From NCBI RefSeq assembly GCF_030269925.1, contig NC_085124.1:4836001-4900000 (forward strand): a stretch of DNA of 64,000 bases, in the 5' to 3' direction. This DNA comes from Bombyx mori (lineage: Eukaryota; Arthropoda; Insecta; Lepidoptera; Bombycidae). Position 1 is the first letter of the stretch; every line of letters begins with the position of its first letter. A program made the translations under genes and the position numbers. Below the pieces are notes generated by a model. That model was not told the DNA's origin. It did no database searches and saw nothing but the letters and a program-made list of their open reading frames with translations. Positions 56,446 through 64,000 of the stretch are shown here, in pieces.

Positions 56446-56896
56446 AATTAGCACAGTATACAATATGTACCCATTAGAGATAATATGTACATATTATATT
56501 CTAGTGCAATTTTATTCTGCTTTCATTGTTTCGTGCGTTCGAGAACAGCGAGTAGGGGCTGGATGCGAGAAGCGAGTGGCACGTAGTGATCTGTCTCTCG
56601 ATGCGTCAATAGCTGACTAATGGACGCAAGCCGCCGAATTTACGAATTTTACGTTATTTTTAAATTTACCGAATTTCAGATTGAATGTTATAAATTTAAA
56701 CTTAAAACTAAAAAATTGATTTAAAAACCCTTTTTAGTATTTACTCATCAAAACTGCAACGGGTTAGAAAGATTTTGAAAGTTTAAAGTGAATTAAAATT
56801 AACAAAGCACTTAAATGGAATAGCGTTTTGGTGTAGTCATAATTTAAATAGTTTGTATTCACGTAGTGGCAAATGTGTTGATCTGCATTATCGATT
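56446..56896. other. unassigned DNA
   Basis: No feature recognised. Confidence 0.4.
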
Positions 56897-57123
56897 TTTT
56901 TGGTTACATAGGTGGACGAGATCACGGCCCATTGGTGTTAAGTGGTTACCGAACATCTTCAACGTAAATGCGGCCACCTGCCAAGAGACACGAGTTCAAA
57001 GGTTTGTTTTTACAGTACAACGGCTGCCTCTCCCTACAAACCGAAATGCATTACTATTTCACGGCAGAAATAGGCAGGGGGTGGTACCTACCCGTGCGGA
57101 CTCACAAGACGTCGTACCACCAA
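56897..57123 (-). repeat. SINE-A copy, diverged
   Basis: GGTGGACGAGATCACGGCCC to GACGTCGTACCACCA; several small deletions. Confidence 0.8.
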
Positions 57124-57544
57124 ACCGCTTAGTACCAGATAGATCGTAAGCTAGGCGATTACTTAACAAATGACATTAACAATTAACAAATTCGCGTACC
57201 TCTGATGTACCTATGTGCATTGAGCAATATAAAGAATGATGGTGGAGCTTAAACAAAAACGTTATTGCCAGGCAACAAATAATAGCAATATCAATAAAAT
57301 TACCTCTGTAACTGTACAACAAGTTCATATTTATTTTCACCCTGCGTCAGATAAATTCAAGAAGACTTTTAGCACTTTGTGTGATTTCACTTTTATTTCG
57401 CGTATACACAATGATTTTTCGAAACACACGCTATTTTTCTGTTACGTTCATTCTTTTGTGTCGGTAATTTTGTTGACGTTTTGAGACTGTTGTATAATCG
57501 ACTAGAGTGTACTTTTCCGAGGTTTATAAAGACTATACTTATAT
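57124..57544. other. unassigned DNA
   Basis: The frame 57236-57484 has no domain. No repeat recognised. Confidence 0.4.
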
Positions 57545-57770
57545 AGGGACACAGCTTAGTAGCGTATGCAGTTTGTACATCCGACACGTCAGACACTTGT
57601 GACAATATACTGAGTAAAATTGGAACTAGCTTGTTTTATTTATAAAGGGCAGTTAACACCCTTTACTTCGTATAAGAAACCGTACAGTGCCAACCCCGAC
57701 GATCACGGCTACGTACGACTGACTATATCAAGCGATGTACAAACCGCATACGCTACTAAGCTGAGTCCCT
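57545..57770. repeat. 37-bp inverted repeat with coding-like arms
   Basis: 57545-57581 (AGGGACACAGCTTAGTAGCG...) pairs with 57734-57770 at 35 of 37 positions, spacer 152 bp. Read toward each other, both arms encode DVQTAYATKL.PY, on minus for the left arm and plus for the right. The right-hand frame runs on to 57829 (57620-57829, ending RRRHDMRTLSP). Confidence 0.75.
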
Positions 57771-57904
57771 ACAAAGACTATTGCGCCATTTTGAGAAGGC
57801 GGCACGACATGAGAACCCTCTCACCTTAGCCGCTGGAAACTAAATACCTGACCCAGTAGACCGAATGGTAAACCGTCGACGTCGCCCAAAGCACGTCATT
57901 ACGG

Positions 57905-58193
57905 ATCCTCCTGATCCATTAACGGTGCTTTTAGGCACCACAAGCACCGGTCACCGTCCTCGTCGAGCCCGTCGCTTGCGAACTAACCCATAGACACAGC
58001 CCACTGAGTTTCTCGCCGGATCTTCTCAGTGGGTCGCGTTTCCGATCCGGTGGTAGATTCTGCGAAGCACTGCTCTTACTAGGGTCAGTGTTAGCAACTC
58101 TCCGGTTTGAGCCCCGTGAGCTCACCTACAAACGTTAGGGTGAAGCTGTAAGAGCCTCTCAAGACTATCAGCATAGGAAGGAAAAAAAAAAAA
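57905..58193 (+). repeat. SINE-C copy
   Basis: AACGGTGCTTTTAGGCACCA, CCGTCCTCGTCGAGCCCGTC, the TTTCTCGCCGGATCTTCTCA core, CTCTCAAGACTATCAGCATA and an A12 tail. About 20 bp are lost between GCTTGCGA and ACTAACCC. Confidence 0.85.
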
Positions 58194-59123
58194 CTAGCGT
58201 GAAAATTATACCGATATTAATAGCGGATATTAATTTATGAACTTTCAAGGGAAACAAGAGCATTTATACATATTTTGATATCTATAGATTACAGTCAGTT
58301 AAAAATGTTTGTATTGAGGAACAAGAGTTGCATGTTGACCTTCGCATATGGATATAAGTAATGCTAGACCACAGCCAAGCTTTTGACCACTTTTGACTAC
58401 CCCGAAGGCTTTTATTATGCCCGCTTTAAGAATAATATGTCACAGAGCTTAGAAAACACCTTCGAGTGAAGTTAATACAAAAAGCAGTTAGCACTAGTCT
58501 AGGGTTATTTCTGCGAATGTTTTAAAGAATCATATTGCAGTTTCAGTCTCTGAAATCTAAAATTAACTATATATTTGTAATATTGAGATGTGGTTGCTAT
58601 AAGGCCCGTGGGCACCAACAGAAACTAAAAAAAAAGCAAAAATAATAAATATTATGTCGTGTTCACGTCTAACATATAGTATTTTTAATACATCTACCTA
58701 TCAACTCGCATTATGGACGAGCGAACAAGTACTGATTGCAAGAAGAGTATGGTATTAAATTAAAATATTAAGAAAGAAAATTATTTAATCATTTTTATTA
58801 TTAAATCCTAATATCAATGACTCGACTCGAGTTATGGCCTCTGTAAGCTCTCCTGATGTAAAATAGAAATAATCAGTGGATATATTACTAAGCACATGGT
58901 ATACATTAGCGTTAAAATATTTGCACTAATACTTTTATTTATGCATAAACTTTAATTTCAAATTGGTTGTTATCAAATTTACAATGTATTATATTATATA
59001 ATATTATAGTATAACATGAGTATCATCCTGTATTATTCAAATATAATGTATTGTGTCAATGTGGCAAAATAATTATTATACCAATAAAACTTTTTTGCCG
59101 AGTGCTTGCAGTACAAATTAACT
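58194..59123. other. unassigned AT-rich DNA
   Basis: ATTATATTATATAATATTAT near 58986 is a small AT palindrome. No element recognised. Confidence 0.4.
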
Positions 59124-59368
59124 TTTTATTTATTACGTAGGTGGGTGGACGAGTTCACAGTCCACCTGGTCTTAAGTGGTTACTGGAGTCCATAGACATC
59201 TACAACGTAAATGCGCCACCCACTTTGGGACATAAGTTCTAAGGTCTCAAGTATAGTTACAACGGCTGTTCCACCCTTCAAACCGAAACGCATTACTGCT
59301 TCACGGCAGAAATAAGCAGGGTGGTGGTACCTACCCGCGCGGACTCACAAGCGGTCCTACCACCAGTT
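59124..59368 (-). repeat. SINE-A copy to the ACTGGTGGTAGG boundary
   Basis: TTTATTTATTACGTAGGTGG to GCGGTCCTACCACCAGT; near consensus. Confidence 0.88.
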
Positions 59369-59887
59369 GAACTGTACTCAAATTACAGAAAATTTTAGTT
59401 TGTTTGTAAATTTTTTGATAAGTGAGTTCGTTAATAGCAAGCTACGATAAGACAATTTACGAGGACTGGAAATTAAACTAAACGATCTGACAAATTACGT
59501 CACTAAATATTTTTCCGTTGCGTTCGTTCAAACCGTACACAGTTCAGCCGTCCCCAGCAAATGTTGTGGTGAATTTCATATTTTTGTAAGTATCTACTTC
59601 GTCTGTTTATTCTCCATGTGTTTCGGTTCACATGAAAATTTTCTTGATTTTTTATGCTTTCATAGGCTTTATGTGCGCGCCTCGTCTGAGAGCTCTACGC
59701 TTACACATAAAATATAATATTATGCCACTTTGAGCTGAGTCATTTAGTTGCTTTTATTGGTACTTAGTTCCGAGCACATTGGGCTTGTTACGTTTCGTTT
59801 TTGTAGGATTCTCCGTTTTATTCGAAATTCGGTACAAAGATACCGCTTGCTGTATTTCTACGTAATACTTTGAATATCAAAAAAAAT
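59369..59887. other. unassigned DNA
   Basis: No feature recognised. Confidence 0.4.
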
Positions 59888-60124
59888 ATTTTTTTTAATG
59901 CTTGGATGGGTGGACGATCTCACAGTCCACCTGGTGTTAAGTGGCTACTGGGGCCCATAGACATCTACAACGTAAATACGCCACCAACCTAGAGATATAA
60001 GTTCTAAGAGACCAGTATAGTTACAACGGGTGCCCTACCCTTCAAACCGAAACGCATTACTGCTTCACGGCAGAAATAAGCAGGGCGGTGGTGCGGACTC
60101 ACAAGAGTACACCTACCACTAGTA
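59888..60124 (-). repeat. SINE-A copy
   Basis: TTTTTTTAATGCTTGGATGG to TACACCTACCACTAGT, with about 10 bp missing at GGTGGTGCGGACTC. Confidence 0.85.
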
Positions 60125-61547
60125 ATTATAATTTGCATAATTACTAAATAGCTAGTTTAATTTTGATTTTAATTAATGATACTGTAACATATATCTTGTG
60201 CTTTATGATATGATTATGTCTTGTGATAATGGTTTTTACGGTTGACAGCCGAATGACGAAGACTAAGTATGCCGAAGTTGTGTTTTCAATTAAGACTATA
60301 TTATGCTTACTTTTCTTTAGTCAAATTGATTTAACATTTTCTAAATTTGTCATTTTCATTAAACTAGCAGTGGTAGTGCTAAACTAAGGCTTAGAATAAA
60401 TAAATAAATTACCGGGTATCAAGATGTCCAATAATTTATTTTGAAAAATGACCTCACACTGTCGGGGCTTCGCTATTACTCTGAATGTCATTTCAACCCC
60501 ATTTTATACAAAAACCTTGAACTGAAGACAGCGGATTGCTGCGTTCGTTTTCTAAACAACCTTAAAATGATCAACTAAATCGACAGTATAATTTAAACTT
60601 TAAACACCAAGTTTTATGTCTCATTTTTGTTTTGTATTGCTCTAGAGAATACTTTCATGGAAACTTTGAAATGTTCTAAATGGTTCATACCTAATTTAGG
60701 AATTGAACTCTGACGACACTGCAGTAGGGTTCAATATTACATTGCTGCGTTGATCTGTAAAATGTCAGATGAAGCGATTTTTTGTTCCTCTTCAAACAAT
60801 AGTAATAGCAAATTAAGCACGAACAACTTTGAGCCTAACTGCTTCAGCACTAAGTTTATATTCGTGAGTTTTGAAATTTGTCTTTCGTTTGGTACTCTTC
60901 GGGGTAAAGTCACCAGTTGTCGTCCATAACAAAACACATAAATTAAGTGCTCAATAATAAATGGAAATGTCCCATGCAGAGGACAGGGCATTAGGGTGGG
61001 CGGTGGGATTACGAGGTATTTGGCCTGCTTGCAGTCTCTATGGGCACAGAGATCTAGAGCTTAACTCACCGCGTTTGGTACTTTAAAATATGTACTCAAT
61101 TCTATTTAATAGATAAAAAAAGATTTTAAAGTAATTAATTATTTATATTTCATTACAAATAAAAACTATGAAATTTGAAATATAGCAAAAGCCGATAATA
61201 ACAACAGTTTCGTATCCATTACCGATTTAAATATTTATCTTTCAATATCTCTTTCATCCCATTATTTATAAACCACTAACCTATTGTACGTTAACAGGCC
61301 AAAACAGGTCTTATAATGCGCGACCACACGTCACAAAATAAACTCGAATTTAGGGAGAGGAATCTCAAAAAAACCGCACTGTGTCCCCTGTCAAGCCGCG
61401 ACCACCAAGTGGTCAAATATACGGCCCGTGTCAAACTTCCTTTGTCGCTTAAGTACCTGTTCGGGATGTACAAAAGGCAAATATTTATCTGATTTGAAAA
61501 GCCAACATCCGAGGTCCATCAATTTATACGCTATAAGTTTGATTTTA
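60125..61547. other. 1.4 kb without recognised features
   Basis: Minus frame 60737-60991 and 61291-61473 show no domain. Confidence 0.4.
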
Positions 61548-61740
61548 TCGACCGGTGTTGCGCGTGGATGGGGCTGCTCCCCTACTTAGTTACCGGACCG
61601 GACCGGACAGGGCACGCGCCGATTTGGGGAGAAACCGGTCGGCCATTGGTCAGTCGGGGAGAATTTCCGTTGAATGCTCATTGGTCGTTCGAAATTCGCC
61701 AGGTGCCAATTTAAAAGCTGATGTCGTATGCAGCGCTACG
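61548..61740. promoter_or_regulatory. GC-rich island with two ATTGG boxes
   Basis: A sharp rise in CG content (ACCGGACCGGACCGGACAGG, GGGCACGCGCCGATTT) with inverted CCAAT boxes ATTGG at 61645-61649 and 61680-61684. It resembles a small promoter island but no transcript start or gene is evident. Confidence 0.25.
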
Positions 61741-61822
61741 GGTTCTTGAATTTATGCAATTTTAACAAGACATCAAAAAATTAAAAATTGAATTATTTAT
61801 CCCATATGAAAAGAAACTCCAC

Positions 61823-61917
61823 ATTATTTGTAAGTGTGGAAAATTTCATTCTCCTCAGTCCACGCGATTTTCGTAAAAAGGGGTACAAAGTTTTTTCTAC
61901 ACGAATTAATATATAGA
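61823..61917 (-). mobile_element. Helitron-E fragment (5' end)
   Basis: GTGGAAAATTTCATTCTCCT, GCGATTTTCGTAAAAAGGGG, then AATTAATATATAGA|T: the 5' quarter of the element on minus. Confidence 0.7.
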
Positions 61918-61950
61918 TTACATTTAAACATTTAATTAGGTTTCCCATTT

Positions 61951-62114
61951 ACCTTTTTATCATCATCGTCTCCATTTCCAGCCTATGCTGGAAAAGCTTA
62001 TGTCTAGCAGTGAACATAGACCTTTCCAATTACTTGCCACTAAGCACGATCCTCGGCTTCTCTCATCCAGCTCTTCCCAGTCACCCTGCATAGTTCGTCA
62101 CTCCACCTTTTTAT
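61951..62114 (-). pseudogene. short LINE 3' end with 10-bp target duplication
   Basis: ACCTTTTTAT at 61951-61960 and 62105-62114 flank 144 bp. Complemented, this reads GGTCTATGTTCACTGCTAGA, GCATAGGCTGGAAATGGAGA and a (CGATGATGAT) tail, the usual end of an RTE/CR1-like LINE in moths. Truncated at its 5' side; no usable frame. Confidence 0.75.
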
Positions 62115-63352
62115 ATAGGTATATTATTTAAAATTGATTGTGTTACAACTACTGGTCTAGAATATGGTTCGTTTGAATTATTATTTTTAGAGGTATACTT
62201 AGGGGGTATACTTGAGGATGTGATGGATGACTTACTATATTCAAAAGAGGGCTCTGTCATTAAATCAACCTCTTTAAAAAAATCATTGGTATTCATTGGT
62301 AGAAATTGGTACCTTTTTTCTAGATTAACTGTACTTGTAAACTCAACGCAACTGTATCTCTATAGTTCGAACGCAAAAAAAAAAACAAGAAATTTAGCAA
62401 GGGTCGAAAGCAAGCGACCGTGTGTCAAATGTGAATAAATCCGTTTGAAATTTAATATGTTGCGAGCTGCGTTCACTAAAATATGCATGCGTGCAACAGA
62501 ATCGAATCGAGTTGGAACGATTCGAATCGTTACTGAGAATCATTCGATACGATATTGAATATTTGGGATTCTTCATACGCAGTTTTTTATTATTATTCGC
62601 CAACATCAAAAGGTTAGCAATGTTAATCGATCGATTTAGTTACATTAAAATTACGAATATCTCGCTCATCAGAAAGAACGCCTCTTTGTTTCGAATCAGA
62701 ATCTATTCAATATAATTTGTGTGTAGAATAATAAAATTCGTCAAAACTTTTTTGGCTTAGAACGTGATTACGGTACACCTAGTATGAGGTTAAGGACGTA
62801 TTTCGTTTGATAAAAATTGATACCTATCTGTGAGGTTTGAATTCAGTCGCATCACTTGATATTAGCACACTAGGCGTATTAATGAACCTACCGCGACGAC
62901 TATTACAAGTCCCTATTAAAATTTAACGAGTGGCTAAACTTACACATGAAAGGTAAAGCGGTTTATTGGTTTCTGTCACTACAGACTATGGTATAATATG
63001 TGGTAAGATGCATAGAGTTAGCTATAGAAATCTGCGTTGGTACACTTGTGCCGTCTGCATAATATCCCTTGTCATGTAAGATCAGTTCATCACAATTTTA
63101 TTGGGAAGGTTGTCTATGAGCTAAACTTGTTGATGAGGTAAGTCCGTATAGACACTGATCTCGAAATTCCGGTTCACTAAGGACATTTATATAATCGAAT
63201 TAGAAATTCCCAAAATGTTATTGCAAATGCAGCTATTTAGATTAATTCAAAACCGATATATTATAAAATATCATAAACGCACTTTATTAGTAAGCCGAAA
63301 TAAAAAAATTATATACTCTTGCCATTCTAGTCAGGATATTAGGCTAAGGTAA
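62115..63352. other. 1.2 kb without recognised features
   Basis: GAATCG occurs repeatedly between 62500 and 62530 (ACAGAATCGAATCGAGTTGG, ACGATTCGAATCGTTACTG), forming a short palindrome-rich patch. No gene. Confidence 0.4.
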
Positions 63353-63498
63353 GCCGTTGTAACTATACTTGAGACCTTAGAACCTATATCTCAAGATGGG
63401 TGAAGCAGTTTACGTCGTAGATGTCTATGGGCTCCAGTAACCACTTAACACCAGGTGGACTGTGAGCTCGTACACCCATCTAAGCAATAAAAAAAAGG
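63353..63498 (+). repeat. SINE-A copy, 5' truncated
   Basis: Starts at GCCGTTGTAACTATACTTGA and ends AGCAATAAAAAAAAGG. Confidence 0.85.
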
Positions 63499-63560
63499 TA
63501 ATAATATTATTGTATAGTCATCGGTTCTTGATAGGTGAACAAATTTTCAAGGTAATCGGA

Positions 63561-63572
63561 CGTCTTGACTTA
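63561..63572. repeat. SINE-C target duplication, left
   Basis: CGTCTTGACTTA, identical to 63764-63775. Confidence 0.88.
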
Positions 63573-63763
63573 TTATTATAATTTTTTTCCCTACCTATGC
63601 TGATAGCCTTGAGAGGCTATTTCAGCTTCGCCCTAACGTTTGTAGGTGAGCTCGCGGGGCTCAACCGGAGAGTTGCTAACACTGACCCTAGCAAGAGCAG
63701 TGTTTCGCAGAATCTACCACCGGATCGGAAACGCGACCCACTGAGAAGATCCGGCGAGAAACT
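63573..63763 (-). repeat. SINE-C copy, 5' truncated, with 12-bp duplication
   Basis: Complement runs from GTTTCTCGCCGGATCTTCTC to CTCTCAAGGCTATCAGCATA and AGGGAAAAAAA. Flanked on both sides by CGTCTTGACTTA. Confidence 0.88.
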
Positions 63764-63775
63764 CGTCTTGACTTA
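63764..63775. repeat. SINE-C target duplication, right
   Basis: Second CGTCTTGACTTA. Confidence 0.88.
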
Positions 63776-64000
63776 GTGAAACTTATGTTGAAACGTTCCG
63801 TTATATAAATACATAAGCTAATAAAAACGTGTCAAAATAATAAGCTTACAGGGACCTGTTAATTAAATTTTAAGTCGAACGATTACTAAATAAACACGCA
63901 AGGGTTTTGTTGCCTGTTCACCTATTGTCGCTCCGAGAATATCGTTAGATAGAAATGTGCCTTTTGAATATATATTAAAGTAGGTCCAGGAGACAAATGC

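Noticed and set aside
56230..56463. Arg/Glu-repeat protein on minus
   Set aside because: Translation of the CT microsatellite tail of repeat-G.
1..64000. CRISPR array, bacterial operon, riboswitch or rRNA
   Set aside because: Composition, introns and repeat content are those of an insect nuclear genome; no spaced identical repeats or rRNA sequence seen.

Overview
The window looks like AT-rich lepidopteran nuclear DNA, almost certainly silkworm (Bombyx). The evidence is the dense set of short interspersed elements typical of that genome: SINEs ending in AATAAA-rich tails, LINE 3' ends reading GGGCAATAAAA, Helitrons ending in CTAG, and mariner DNA. The species call rests on recognising repeat families, not on a host gene. 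No host protein-coding gene can be supported with confidence.

Two apparently intact DNA transposons are the main genes. (1) A complete P-element-like transposon at 4822-8962 carries a three-exon THAP-domain transposase of about 928 residues (exons 4965-5044, 5588-5846, 5966-8413). It has a 17-bp perfect terminal inverted repeat (a further 7 bp match after a one-base gap) and a perfect 8-bp target duplication GTCTTATG on both sides. (2) A complete mariner-family element at 45527-46803 carries an uninterrupted 346-residue DD37D (maT/Bmmar1-type) transposase.

The rest is a mosaic of non-autonomous or broken elements. Local names used here: SINE-A (tRNA-headed SINE, about 20 copies, full length only at 41898-42345); LINE-B (3' ends of a jockey/CR1-like LINE); SINE-C (TTTCTCGCCGGATC family, Bm1-like); repeat-D; Helitron-E (six copies, all one orientation, with a 3' hairpin); Helitron-F and Lep1-like Helitrons; RTE-like LINE fragments (several with clear target duplications); MITE-1, a 690-bp Harbinger-like deletion derivative nested inside a Helitron at 13688-14377; and MITE-2, two inverted copies at 14773-15048 and 33394-33664.

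Layout: 1-4813 is Helitron and SINE debris; 4814-8970 is the P element with its target duplication; 9-16 kb is mixed repeats with the nested Helitron/MITE; 17-32 kb holds SINE-A, LINE-B and RTE fragments; 33-41 kb is sparser and includes a promoter-like stretch near 35.8 kb; 41-50 kb holds the full-length SINE, the mariner, a gene-like island near 47.9 kb and two full Helitrons; 50-64 kb holds Helitrons, SINEs, inverted repeats and a 94-base A run. Large stretches between these show nothing recognisable and are probably intergenic or intronic. Each transposase is expected to act only on its own family's ends; no gene pathway or operon is visible.
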